A stretch of DNA of 61,042 bases from Candidatus Neomicrothrix sp. UBA2983 (lineage in GTDB: Bacteria; Actinomycetota; Acidimicrobiia; Acidimicrobiales; MedAcidi-G1): assembly GCA_002346745.1 (NCBI GenBank), contig DEAL01000035.1, positions 1 to 61,042 on the forward strand. Reading direction: 5' to 3'. The position numbers were made by a program, and so were the translations under genes. Position 1 is the stretch's first letter. The number at the start of each line of letters is the position of its first letter. The notes under the pieces were generated by a model that made no database searches, was not told the DNA's origin, and saw only the letters and a program-made list of their open reading frames with translations. Shown here one piece after another: positions 25,141-35,046 of the stretch.

Positions 25141-25935
25141 ATGGGCGTCGACGACCTAGCCGGCTATGCGATCGAGGAGTTCGCCCACGGCGGGGTGTCC
25201 CGCACCGTGCTGCGCACCGGCCAGGGGCCGGCCGTGGTCGTCATGGCCGAGATTCCCGGGATCACCCCACGGGTCGCCGACTTCGGTCGCCGCGTAGCCG
25301 AGATCGGCTGCACGGCCGTCCTGCCCTCCCTCTTCGGAACACCGGGTCGCCGACCCTCGCCCGGCTACCTCGTCTCCAGCCTCACCCGGGCCTGCGTGTC
25401 CCGGGAGTTCACGGCGCTGCTCCGGCGCCGCACCTCGCGGGTGACCGACTGGCTGCGCGCCCTGGCCGCCTACGAGCACGGCCGCTGCGGCGGCCCCGGC
25501 GTCGGCGCCGTCGGCATGTGCTTCACCGGCGGCTTCGCCCTCGGGATGCTCCTGGACGAGCGGCTGCTGGCCCCGGTGCTCAGCCAGCCCTCCCTGCCGC
25601 TGCCGATCGGAAAGCGGCGCCGCCGCGACCTCGGCATCTCCGACAAGGACCTCGAGGTCGCGAAGGAGCGGGTGGCCGACGGCGCCTGCGTCCTGGGACT
25701 GCGGTTCAGCGGGGACTCCATGGCGCCCGCCGAGCGCTTCGAACGCCTCCGGGAGGAGTTCGGCGACGGCTTCCTCGGCATCGAGATCGACAACTCGCCG
25801 GGCAACCCGCACCGGATCGGCCCACGGGCCCACTCGGTGCTGACCGAGGAACTGGTGGACGAGCCCGGGCACCCCACCCGGGACGCTCTCGACGCCGTGC
25901 TCGGCCATCTGGCCGAGCGCCTGCTCCCCGACTGA
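25141..25935 (+). CDS. dienelactone hydrolase family protein
   Basis: An alpha/beta hydrolase of 264 residues. The nucleophile elbow is GMCFTGG (C127), with the cysteine nucleophile typical of dienelactone hydrolases, and E37 in AEIPG matches the glutamate that activates it. A C-terminal histidine within NPHRIGPRAH could complete the triad. Known members open dienelactones in chloroaromatic breakdown, but most genomic homologues have unknown substrates. It is divergent from the MogA/MoaB gene and convergent with rsmB, 9 bases apart. An atypical basic stretch KRRRRD occurs mid-protein. Confidence 0.82.
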   Translation: MGVDDLAGYAIEEFAHGGVSRTVLRTGQGPAVVVMAEIPGITPRVADFGRRVAEIGCTAVLPSLFGTPGRRPSPGYLVSSLTRACVSREFTALLRRRTSRVTDWLRALAAYEHGRCGGPGVGAVGMCFTGGFALGMLLDERLLAPVLSQPSLPLPIGKRRRRDLGISDKDLEVAKERVADGACVLGLRFSGDSMAPAERFERLREEFGDGFLGIEIDNSPGNPHRIGPRAHSVLTEELVDEPGHPTRDALDAVLGHLAERLLPD

Positions 25936-25944
25936 GTCGCCGGG

Positions 25945-27066
25945 TCAGCCGGCCCGGTAGCGGAAGGCCGCCATTCCCTCGCTGTCCAGGTCCTGGGGCA
26001 GCAGCAGGCCGCCGCTGCCGTGGGACCGCCAGAGCGGCCCGAGCGGCTCGGCCTCGACGCCGGCCGCCTGTCGGAAGCGACCGTCCACGCCGGTGGTCTC
26101 CGCCGCGGTGAGCGTGCACACGCTGTAGACGAGCAGGCCGCCCGGCCGCAGCAGCGGCAGGGCCGCCTCGAGCAGCCCCACCTGCAGGTCGGCCAGGCGG
26201 GGGACCTCCTCCGGTGTCGCCCGCCAGCGGGCGTCGGCGCGGCGGCGGAGGACACCGAGGCCGGAGCACGGGGCGTCCACGAGCACCCGGTCGAAGGAGC
26301 CGTGCCGGAACGGCGGCCGTAGGCCGTCGGCGGCGACCAGGCTCAGGTCGAGCCCGAGGCCGGTGGCGTTCGAGCGGACGAGGCCCAGCCGCCCCCAGCG
26401 CAGGTCCATCGCCGTCACCCGGGCACCGGCACCTGCCATGGCGGTGGCCTTGCCGCCGGGTGCCGCGCAGAGGTCGAGGACCGACTCGCCCGTTGTCAGG
26501 TCCTCCACGGCAAGTTCGGCCACCAGTTGCGAGGCCCGGTCCTGCTGGTAGCCGTCGGAACGGGCGACCGCCGTCGCCGGCGTGTTCATGGCCGCCAGCG
26601 CACCGAGCGCCTCCGCCTCGCCGAGGTCCTCGACCAGGCGGTCGACCAGCCAGTCGGGCTGGCTCAACTCGACCGCCGGCGACGGCCAGTCCGGCGTGTG
26701 GCCCACCAGGCGACGCAGCACCGCGTTGCACAACCCCCGAACCCGCCGAGGCGCGACGGCGACGGTCGCCGACACCGCCGCGTGCGGCGCCACCCCGCCC
26801 CAGAACAGCTGGTACGCCCCGAGGCGCAGGACCCGACGCACCGCCGGCTCCACCTCGTCGTGGAGGAAGGAGTCCAGCAGGTGGTCGCAGGCCCGGCGCA
26901 TCCGAGTCGTGCCGTAGACCAAGTCGGTGCAGAAGGCCCGGTCCCGCCGGTCGAGTGTGGAGCGGTCGAGCGCCGCACCAAGGGCCAGGTTCGCATAGGC
27001 GCCGTCCTCGTCGATCCGGCGCAGCACGTCGAGGGCGAGGCGTCGTGCCTCCGATCCGGCGCTCAC
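25945..27066 (-). CDS. rsmB: 16S rRNA (cytosine-5) methyltransferase RsmB
   Basis: Methylates a cytosine in 16S rRNA. The 373-residue product has an N-terminal NusB-like RNA-binding domain (about 1-130) and a C-terminal SAM domain with LDLCAAPGGKAT, DAPCSGLG (catalytic Cys of motif IV) and YSVCTLT (motif VI Cys). It is about 50 residues shorter than E. coli RsmB, mainly in the linker. Its GTG start overlaps the fmt stop by 4 bases, in the def-fmt-rsmB unit. Confidence 0.92.
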   Translation of the reverse strand: MSAGSEARRLALDVLRRIDEDGAYANLALGAALDRSTLDRRDRAFCTDLVYGTTRMRRACDHLLDSFLHDEVEPAVRRVLRLGAYQLFWGGVAPHAAVSATVAVAPRRVRGLCNAVLRRLVGHTPDWPSPAVELSQPDWLVDRLVEDLGEAEALGALAAMNTPATAVARSDGYQQDRASQLVAELAVEDLTTGESVLDLCAAPGGKATAMAGAGARVTAMDLRWGRLGLVRSNATGLGLDLSLVAADGLRPPFRHGSFDRVLVDAPCSGLGVLRRRADARWRATPEEVPRLADLQVGLLEAALPLLRPGGLLVYSVCTLTAAETTGVDGRFRQAAGVEAEPLGPLWRSHGSGGLLLPQDLDSEGMAAFRYRAG

Positions 27067-27911
27067 CCCAGGAGTTCGCCGGGCTCGGGCCGGACGCCCG
27101 CCAGCCAGGCGTCGGCCGCCATGCGCCGGCGACCATCCGGCTGCACCTCCAGCAGACGCAGGCCGCCGTCACCGGTGGCGACGACGTCCCCTTCGAGGGC
27201 TCCGACCGGCCCCGACGCCGGCGCGCCGGCCACCGCGGCCGACCACACCTTGAGGCGGGCGCCCCGGAACGTGGTCCAGGCACCGCCAATCCGCACCACC
27301 CGGACCAGCCGCTCGGCCGGCCCGTCCCAGTGGAGTTGGCGGTCGTCCGGCCCCAACTTGTGGGCGTAGGTCGCCTCGCCGTCCTGCGGCTCGGGACTCC
27401 CGAGGCCGGAGCGAAGCGTCTCGACGAGCAGCGAAGATCCCGCCTCGGCCAACCGCTCGCGCAGGGCGTCCGCCGTGTCGTCGCCGATGACGACCTCGGC
27501 CCGGGCGTACACCCCGCCGGCATCGAGTCCCTCCTCGACCGCCATCACACACACCCCTGTGCGCTCGTCGCCGGCCAGGATGGCCCGCTCCACGGGCGCC
27601 GCACCCCGCCACCGGGGAAGCAGCGAGAAGTGCAGGTTGACCATCGGCAGGCGCTCCAGCAGGTCGGCGGGAAGCAACGCCCCGTAGGCCACCACGACCC
27701 CCAGGTCCGCCTCGACACCGTCGAGCGCCCCCAGGCCGTGGGCGATCGGAATGCCCCGTTCCAGCGCCACCGACTTCACCGGCGACGGCGTCGTCGCGCC
27801 GCCCCGACCCCGCCGGCGGTCCTCGCCGGTGACCACGAGCACGACCTCGAAGCCTGCCTCGCAGAGGGCGAGCAGCGGCGGCACGGCGACCGCCGGGGTA
27901 CCGAGGTACAC
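27063..27911 (-). CDS. fmt: methionyl-tRNA formyltransferase
   Basis: Formylates initiator Met-tRNA with 10-formyl-THF. The catalytic region VNLHFSLLPRWRGAAPV has the Asn/His pair, and a C-terminal OB-like domain follows from about residue 195. The start is uncertain: GTG at 27911 gives about 282 residues but begins at VYLGTP and trims the usual first residues of strand one. No better ATG, GTG or TTG exists before the def stop. CTG at 27914, or ATC at 27944 overlapping the def TGA (TGATC), would restore them. Placed directly after def as in most actinobacteria. Confidence 0.92.
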   Translation of the reverse strand: MYLGTPAVAVPPLLALCEAGFEVVLVVTGEDRRRGRGGATTPSPVKSVALERGIPIAHGLGALDGVEADLGVVVAYGALLPADLLERLPMVNLHFSLLPRWRGAAPVERAILAGDERTGVCVMAVEEGLDAGGVYARAEVVIGDDTADALRERLAEAGSSLLVETLRSGLGSPEPQDGEATYAHKLGPDDRQLHWDGPAERLVRVVRIGGAWTTFRGARLKVWSAAVAGAPASGPVGALEGDVVATGDGGLRLLEVQPDGRRRMAADAWLAGVRPEPGELLG

Positions 27912-27943
27912 CAGCCGCCGGGGCGTCCCCGACGGCGGTGCGA

Positions 27944-28474
27944 TCAGGTCAATCGCAGGCCCCCACCCGAGGGCGCCGCCATTCCAGCGGCGAGGGCACG
28001 CTCGCGCAGCACCCGCTTGGCCTCGCGCTCCTGGTCCTCCTCGAGGTGGTCGACCAGCAGGACGCCGTCGAGGTGGTCGAGTTCGTGCTGGAACAGCCGG
28101 GCCTCGAGCTCGTCGGCCTCGATCGAGACCTCGTTGCCGTCGAGGTCGATGCCCACCAGGTGGATCTCCTTGGGGCGCACGATCTCGAACGAGAGGTCCG
28201 GGATCGACAGGCAACCCTCGTCGAACGCCCACTCGCCGTCGGACTCGACGATCCGCGGATTAAGGATGACGCCGGCGGCGTCGCCATGGTCGTAGACGAA
28301 GAAGCGTTGCCGCACCCCCACCTGCGGTGCGGCCAGGCCGATGCCGGCGGCGTCGTACATCGTCGTGAACATGTCGTCGGTGAGGCGCACGAGCGCGCCG
28401 TCGACTTCGGTCACCTCGTTGGCCCGCGTCCGCAGGACGGGGTCGCCGATCACCCGGATCTCATGGGCTGCCAC
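27944..28474 (-). CDS. def: peptide deformylase
   Basis: Metalloenzyme removing the formyl group from nascent proteins. The 176-residue product has all three motifs: GIGLAAPQ, EGCLSIP (metal Cys) and QHELDHLDGVL (two metal His and the catalytic Glu). GTG at 28474 lies 7 bases after TAGCCT and lacks a ribosome-binding site, so a leaderless transcript is likely. It is divergent from a methyltransferase gene whose start is only 24 bases away. Def and Fmt act on opposite ends of the formylmethionine cycle. Confidence 0.96.
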   Translation of the reverse strand: MAAHEIRVIGDPVLRTRANEVTEVDGALVRLTDDMFTTMYDAAGIGLAAPQVGVRQRFFVYDHGDAAGVILNPRIVESDGEWAFDEGCLSIPDLSFEIVRPKEIHLVGIDLDGNEVSIEADELEARLFQHELDHLDGVLLVDHLEEDQEREAKRVLRERALAAGMAAPSGGGLRLT

Positions 28475-28481
28475 GGGAGCA

Positions 28482-28491
28482 AGGCTACCGT
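28482..28491. promoter_or_regulatory. overlapping divergent -10 elements for def and the methyltransferase
   Basis: Minus strand TAGCCT (28482-28487) ends 7 bases before the def GTG. Plus strand TACCGT (28486-28491) ends 7 bases before the methyltransferase GTG. The two hexamers share the TA pair at 28486-28487. The whole space between the start codons is 24 bases, and no -35 match is visible on either side. Confidence 0.6.
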
Positions 28492-28498
28492 CGGGGCC

Positions 28499-29146
28499 GT
28501 GGAGCACCCGAGCGGCGAGCCGGCCACCGGCCACTACTGGACCCGATCGAGCGATCTCCCGTCGCGTCCCCGGCAGGTGGAGCTGCTCCTCCCCGACCTG
28601 CACCTCGACCTGACGACGGACCGGGGCGTGTTCGCCGGGGAGGCCGTCGACCGTGGCACCCGCTACCTGCTCCTGGAGGGGCCCGATCCCCTCGCCTCGG
28701 CCACCGAGCTCCTCGACCTGGGCTGCGGGTACGGTCCCATCGCCCTGACCCTCGCCGCCCGGCACCCCGGGGCACGGGTCTGGGCGGTCGACGTCAACCC
28801 TCGGGCACGCGACCTCTGCCGGGCCAACGCCGGCGCCAACGGACTCGACAACGTGACCGTGGCGGCCCCCGAGGAGGTCCCCGAGGAGGTCCGCTTCGAC
28901 GCCTGCTGGTCGAACCCGCCCATCCGCATCGGCAAGGACGCCCTCCACGGACTGCTGGCGCACTGGCTGGATCGGCTGGCCGACGACGGCCGCGCCCACC
29001 TCGTCGTCCAGCGACACCTCGGCGCCGACTCCCTCGCTCGCTGGCTCGACGAACAGGGTTGGGCCACGACGCGTCGGGCCTCCCGCAAGGGCTACCGGCT
29101 GCTCGACGTGGCCGCCCGACCCACCGCACCGGAGACAAGGCCATGA
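28499..29146 (+). CDS. class I SAM-dependent methyltransferase, RsmC/RlmG-like
   Basis: A 215-residue protein with SAM motif I LDLGCGYGPIALTLA, an acidic motif II WAVDVN, and motif IV WSNPPIRIGK (NPP type), as in N2-guanine rRNA methyltransferases RsmC and RlmG, whose second half this resembles. The exact RNA target is unknown; other small NPP methyltransferases remain possible. GTG at 28499 lies 7 bases after TACCGT. It is followed 34 bases on by a SPOUT methyltransferase gene, so the pair may form an RNA-modification unit. Confidence 0.85.
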   Translation: MEHPSGEPATGHYWTRSSDLPSRPRQVELLLPDLHLDLTTDRGVFAGEAVDRGTRYLLLEGPDPLASATELLDLGCGYGPIALTLAARHPGARVWAVDVNPRARDLCRANAGANGLDNVTVAAPEEVPEEVRFDACWSNPPIRIGKDALHGLLAHWLDRLADDGRAHLVVQRHLGADSLARWLDEQGWATTRRASRKGYRLLDVAARPTAPETRP

Positions 29147-29180
29147 GGTACCCCGACGGCACGCCGCAGGAAGTCGCGAC

Positions 29181-29699
29181 GTGAAGAACCTCGACGGCAC
29201 CGGGCTCAAGCGGCTCCACCGCGACTGGCGGCGACGCACCGAGGCCGACGTGGCCCTGCTCCTGGACAGCGTCCAGACCCCGTACAACGTGGGGGCCATC
29301 CTCCGGACCGCCGCCGCCTACCGGGTGGCCCACCTGTGGCTGGCCGGCGCCACCGCCGACCCCACCCATGCCAAGGTCGCCAAGACCGCCCTCGGGACCG
29401 GCCGCTACCTCGACTGGACCGCCACCGAGGATCCGGCCGAGGCCGTGGCGGCGGTGCGGGCAGCCGGCTACGGGCTGGTCGGGGTCGAGTTGGCCGACGG
29501 GGCCGTGCCCATCCACGGGGCCTCGCTGCCGGAACGGACCTGCCTGGCCGTCGGCCACGAGGACCGGGGGCTCTGCGACGCCGTGCTCGACGCCGCCGAC
29601 GCCGTCGTCTTCATCCCACAACTGGGGAGGGTCGGGAGCCTCAACGTGGCCACGGCCACCGGCATCGCCCTCTACGAGGTCCACCGACGACACTGGTGA
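29181..29699 (+). CDS. TrmH-family (SPOUT) RNA methyltransferase
   Basis: A 172-residue protein that is essentially only the knotted SPOUT domain: SVQTPYNVGAILRTAAAYRV (motif 1), CLAVGHEDRGL (motif 2) and SLNVATATGIALYE (motif 3). Short forms include TrmL, which methylates the tRNA wobble ribose, but the target is not certain. GTG at 29181 is preceded by AGGAAG at good distance. The stop is 13 bases from the convergent priA stop, and no terminator is seen between them. Confidence 0.87.
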   Translation: MKNLDGTGLKRLHRDWRRRTEADVALLLDSVQTPYNVGAILRTAAAYRVAHLWLAGATADPTHAKVAKTALGTGRYLDWTATEDPAEAVAAVRAAGYGLVGVELADGAVPIHGASLPERTCLAVGHEDRGLCDAVLDAADAVVFIPQLGRVGSLNVATATGIALYEVHRRHW

Positions 29700-29712
29700 G
29701 CCGAAAGGCGGC

Positions 29713-31551
29713 TCAGGCCCTCGCCGGATCCACCTCGATGCGCAGCCGGCCTGCCGGCCGCTCCACCGACGCCAGCGCATCGGCCAGCGCCTCGGGACCG
29801 CCGGCCCGAACCAGCCAGGCGCCGTCCCGGGGGCCCAGCACGTCCACCCCCTCCGGCGCTCCCAGCCGATCGACGAACTCGGCGGCCGCCGCCCCCGACA
29901 CCTGGGCCAGGGCTGCGTAGGGCGGCAGGCCCAGCAACCGGCGCCGGGCGGCCTCGGCCTCCACCAGCCGACCGGGGTCGGCATGGAGGACCGCCTGGAG
30001 CGCCTCGTGCCCCGGCTGGCGGGTCTGCACCACCAGGCGGCCACCCCGCGACCGCGGCCCCACAAGGCGGGCGGCCCGCACGAGGAGCGCCATCGCCTGC
30101 TCAGCAGCACGCATCCTCGGCGCCAGCAGCTCCTGGTCGACGTCGAGGAACACCACCTGCGACGCCCGATCCACCCGGTGGAGCACCGCTTCGGTTCCCA
30201 CCAGGACGTCGGCGGCAGCCACCTCGGCGGCCGGGGTCTCGGCATCGACCTCGCAAACCGGACGGGCTGTCAGTGCCTCCAGTTCCTCACGGACACGGGC
30301 CACTCCTGCACGCAGGTTGCGGAACCGCAACCCACCGCAGGCGTCGCACACCATCGGGCGACGCACGCCGTCCACCGGACAGTCGAGCGCTCCCTCCTCG
30401 GCCTGCACCAGCGGCACCCGGTGCTCCTCACAACGGGCCAACTCCCCGCACCCGTCGCAGGCCAACAGCCGGGAACGGCCACGACGGTTGAGCACGCAGA
30501 CCACGGGGCCGCCGACGCCGGCACCGACCGATCGCAGCACCGGAACCAGCCGCTCGCCGAGCAGGCCGCCCCGCACCGGATCCTCGTCCCGGCGGTCGAG
30601 GATGTCGAGCACCGGCCAGCCTTCCCGCTCCACGGCACGCGAGGGCGTCGTCTCGGGTCCGGCGGCAAGTGCCTCGAGGCTCGGGCAGGGTGAGACCAGG
30701 ACGCACGGCGCCCCGGCCCGGCGGGCCCGTTCCAGGACGAGGTCCCTGGCGTTCCAGGTCGGGGCCCGCTCCTCCCGGAGCGACTCGTCGTGCTCGTCCA
30801 ACACGATCGCCGCGGCCAGGTCGCGCACGGGGGCGAGGGCCGCCGCGCGGGCCCCCAGCACGACCCCACCGGACGCGGCCTGCGCCCACTCCCGTGGGAG
30901 CACCGACACGGGCACGCCCGTTCGCCGCAGGCGAACGGCCAGCCGGCCCACGGCGTCGAGCGTCGGCGCCACGACGAGGGTGTCGCCACGCCGGGCCCCG
31001 GCCAGGACGAGTGGTAGCGGATCGGCATTGGGCGGCAGGCGGAGCACCGAGACCGGGGAGGCGAAGGCGCCCTCCGCCCAGCGGTCCGGGCCCTTCGGGA
31101 CCGGCTCCGTCGATGACGGGGGCGGAAGCACCCGGACGCGGTTCGGTGGTGAGGCGGTCGTCAACAGGTTGGCCGTTCGGCCCGCCCAGCGGTGCGCCGC
31201 CCAGCGGGCGAGGTCGATCACCTCCGGCGACGGCCCCAGACCGCCCACGTGCGCTAGCGGCCGCAACGGCACGCCGTCCGGCGGCTCCACGTCGACGTCG
31301 ACGACCCAGCCGCCGACCCGGCGTCCACCCAGGACCACGCGCACTTGGCTGCCCGGACGCACCAGGTCGGCGCGGCCGTCCTCCTCCCACGCCACCGGCA
31401 CGAGGTAGTCGAAGGTCCGGTCGATGGCCGCCACATCGGGCAGGACGCGCACCACACGGCCCCCCGGTTGCTCGTCGGACGCCTCGACAGGTGCCTCGGC
31501 AGGCGCCTCGATGAAGGGCAGGCGACCCTGGTCGTCGGCTCGACCGGTCAC
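29713..31551 (-). CDS. priA: primosomal protein N' (PriA), helicase-degenerate actinobacterial type
   Basis: Replication-restart protein, 612 residues from GTG at 31551. The N-terminal DNA-binding domain (FDYLVPVAW, VRPGSQVRVVLGGRRVGGWV) is recognisable. Where other PriA have a Walker A GXTGSGKT loop this one has LVLAGARRGDTLVVAP, so ATP binding is probably lost; a DEHDESLREE remnant of Walker B remains. The zinc-binding cysteine array is partly retained (CDGCGELARC, CDACGG). Loss of the helicase motor is known in actinobacterial PriA. It follows metK by 13 bases and is convergent with the TrmH-type gene. Confidence 0.88.
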   Translation of the reverse strand: MTGRADDQGRLPFIEAPAEAPVEASDEQPGGRVVRVLPDVAAIDRTFDYLVPVAWEEDGRADLVRPGSQVRVVLGGRRVGGWVVDVDVEPPDGVPLRPLAHVGGLGPSPEVIDLARWAAHRWAGRTANLLTTASPPNRVRVLPPPSSTEPVPKGPDRWAEGAFASPVSVLRLPPNADPLPLVLAGARRGDTLVVAPTLDAVGRLAVRLRRTGVPVSVLPREWAQAASGGVVLGARAAALAPVRDLAAAIVLDEHDESLREERAPTWNARDLVLERARRAGAPCVLVSPCPSLEALAAGPETTPSRAVEREGWPVLDILDRRDEDPVRGGLLGERLVPVLRSVGAGVGGPVVCVLNRRGRSRLLACDGCGELARCEEHRVPLVQAEEGALDCPVDGVRRPMVCDACGGLRFRNLRAGVARVREELEALTARPVCEVDAETPAAEVAAADVLVGTEAVLHRVDRASQVVFLDVDQELLAPRMRAAEQAMALLVRAARLVGPRSRGGRLVVQTRQPGHEALQAVLHADPGRLVEAEAARRRLLGLPPYAALAQVSGAAAAEFVDRLGAPEGVDVLGPRDGAWLVRAGGPEALADALASVERPAGRLRIEVDPARA

Positions 31552-31564
31552 CCGCGGAATCGAC

Positions 31565-32757
<1,193 letters not shown>

Positions 32758-32761
<4 letters not shown>

Positions 32762-33999
32762 GGGTCCACGCATTCTCCGGCTCCGTGCCGGTGTCGAAGC
32801 TCCACCGCTGCGTCGAGCACCGCTCGTGCCACCTGTCGCTTGCTGCCCAGGTCGACCTCCCGCTCGCCCCCGTCGGCGTCGAGCAGCACCACGGCGTTGG
32901 TGTCGTGTCCGAACCCGACACCCGGTGCGGCGACGTCGTTGGCGACGATCAGGTCGGCCCCCTTGGCGGCCAACTTTGCGGCCGCATTCTGGCGCACATC
33001 GGAGGTCTCGGCAGCGAATCCCACGACGACCTGTCCGGGCGACCGCCTGCGGCCCAGTTCGGCCAGGATGTCGACGGTCGGCTCGAGTTGGATCTCGGGC
33101 GGGCCGTCGGCCTTCTTGAGCTTCTGGTCGGCCACTTCGACGGGCCGGAAGTCGGCGACCGCGGCGGCCATGAACACGTAGTCGGCGGCAGGCGCCAGTC
33201 GGGCGACGGCGGACGCCATCTCGGCCGCCGTCTCGACAGTGACGACGTCGACACCCGGCACCGTCGGTGCACCCTCCGGAACCGTCGTGACGCAGTGGAC
33301 CTTGGCACCGCGGGCGGCCGCCTCGGCCGCCAGGGCGTGCCCCTGCTTGCCGGACGACCGGTTGCCGACGTAGCGGACCGGGCAGATGGGCTCGCGGGTG
33401 CCGCCGGCGGTCACCAGCACGGTCCGTCCCTCGAGGTCGCGCCGTCCCCCAGCTAACACCTGCTCGACGGCGGCCACGACGGCATCAGGGTCGGCGAGGC
33501 GTCCGGCACCGACATCACCACCGGCGAGTCGCCCCTCCTCGGGGCCCACGACCTCGATGCCGCGTGCGGCCAGCACCTGCACGTTCTCCTGGACCGCCGG
33601 CTGTTCCCACATCTCGGTGTGCATCGCTGGGCACACCACGACGGGTGCCCGGGTTGCCAGCAGCGTTGCGGTGAGCAGGTCCCCGGAACGTCCCGTGCGG
33701 TAGTCGGCCAGCAGGCGGGCCGTCGCGGGGCACACGACGACGACGTCCGCTCCCTGGCCCAGCCGGGTGTGGGGAATCGGGTGCGCCTCGTCCCAGAGGG
33801 AGGTCTGGACCGGCTCGGATGCCAGGGCATCGAAGGTGGCGGCGCCGACGAAGCGGAGCGCCCCCTTCGTCAGGACGGGGGCGACGTGTGCGCCGGCGTC
33901 GACCAGGCGACGGCATACCTCGATCGCCTTGTAGGCGGCGATGCCGCCGGTGACGCCGAGGACGATTCGGCGTCCGTGGAGGTCACCCACGGTGGGCAA
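32758..33999 (-). CDS. coaBC: bifunctional phosphopantothenoylcysteine synthetase/decarboxylase
   Basis: Two consecutive steps of coenzyme A synthesis. The N-terminal flavoprotein CoaC domain (about 10-185) has GVTGGIAAYKA and PAMHTEMW. The C-terminal CoaB domain (about 190-400) has VTAGGTREPICPVRYVGNRSSGKQG and AAAVADFRP. In many CoaC a catalytic Cys sits in an ACGXXGXGRM segment; here the segment reads LAGGDVGAGRL with Gly in that place, which may be lineage-typical. It starts 4 bases after rpoZ and overlaps metK. Confidence 0.94.
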
Positions 34000-34003
34000 G
34001 GGA

Positions 34004-34366
34004 TCAAGCGCCCTCGTCGGGGGCCTCGTCGCCAGCCTCGCCCTGTTCCCCCAACTCGGCCAACTCCATGGCCTCGATGGCGGCCAACTCCTCGTCGGTG
34101 GGCTCGGGCTCGTCGGGCGGCTCGATCGCCTCGATCTTGTCGGCCGAGATCTCCTCGAAGGCGATCGAGAGGGGCTTGCGGGCCGTGGAGGTCACCTGCG
34201 GCGGAATCGAGGAGCCGAGCCCCTCGCCCAACTGGCCGAAGTAGGCATTGATCTGCCGGGCACGGGTGGCGCTGAGGGTGACCAGCCGGAACTTGGAGTC
34301 GGCCCGGTCGAGCAGGCCCTCGATTGCGGGGTTGACCATCGAACTGTGGGTGTCGTGACGCTGCAC
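34004..34366 (-). CDS. rpoZ: RNA polymerase omega subunit
   Basis: Small assembly subunit of RNA polymerase; 120 residues. The conserved block NPAIEGLLDRADSKFRLVTLSATRARQINAYF fits omega, followed by SIAFEEISADKI, the typical end of the fold. The tail is acidic (EEL, EAMELAELGEQ). GTG at 34366 with AAGAGG 7 bases upstream is chosen; ATG at the following MVNPAIEGLL is an alternative. The 131-base gap to gmk may hold its own promoter (TACCGT at about 34435-34440). Confidence 0.92.
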   Translation of the reverse strand: MQRHDTHSSMVNPAIEGLLDRADSKFRLVTLSATRARQINAYFGQLGEGLGSSIPPQVTSTARKPLSIAFEEISADKIEAIEPPDEPEPTDEELAAIEAMELAELGEQGEAGDEAPDEGA

Positions 34367-34497
34367 AGAGGACCTCTTCGGGGGGATCACACGGGAATCG
34401 CCGTCGGTACCGTCGGCGTTCGGACGGCCCACCACGGTACCAGCGCGACACCCGGATTCGTCGGGGGTGGTGGACTCCGCAGGGCGTTTGCGGTCCG

Positions 34498-35025
34498 TCA
34501 GGCGCGTCGGGACGCCAGCAGTCCGGCGATCTCGGCGACCGCCTGCTCAAGGTCGTCATTGACGACCGTCGTGTAGCCCAGTACGGCAGCCGCGGCCCGC
34601 TCGCGCCGGGCCTCGACGATCCGGTCCTCGACCCGATCGGGCGGATCGCCGCGGTCCACGAGCCGCCGCCGGAGTTCGCCCTCGTCTGGCGCCTCGACGA
34701 ACACCAGCATGGCATCGGGGAACCGCTCGGCGACCTGGCGGCCACCAGACACGTCGATCTCGAGGAGGAGGTCGCCCTCGCCCTCCGGAACGGGCGTCCC
34801 GTAGAGCTCCCCGAGGAACTCGTTCCACTCGAGGAAGCCCCCCGCCTCGAGGTGCCGCTCGAATTCACCGCGGTCGACGAACACGTAGGCGTCTGGAGCA
34901 TCGTCGACCCGCGGCGACCGGGTGGTCCACGAACGGCTCAGGGAAAGGTGAGCGTCGGCGGCAACCAGGGCATCGGCGATCGTGCCCTTGCCGGCCCCGC
35001 CGGGACCGGACAGCACGACGAGCAT
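34498..35025 (-). CDS. gmk: guanylate kinase
   Basis: Phosphorylates GMP to GDP. The 175-residue protein has the P-loop SGPGGAGKGT (about 6-15), the GMP-binding SRSWTTRSPR, and the lid with arginines (RRRLVDRGDPPDRVEDRI). Short N-terminus, beginning right at the first strand (MLVVLSGPGG). It is 21 bases after mihF; the order mihF-gmk-rpoZ-coaBC-metK-priA is the well-known actinobacterial arrangement. Confidence 0.96.
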   Translation of the reverse strand: MLVVLSGPGGAGKGTIADALVAADAHLSLSRSWTTRSPRVDDAPDAYVFVDRGEFERHLEAGGFLEWNEFLGELYGTPVPEGEGDLLLEIDVSGGRQVAERFPDAMLVFVEAPDEGELRRRLVDRGDPPDRVEDRIVEARRERAAAAVLGYTTVVNDDLEQAVAEIAGLLASRRA

Positions 35026-35046
35026 CGCGGCGGACGGGGCCGCCGG

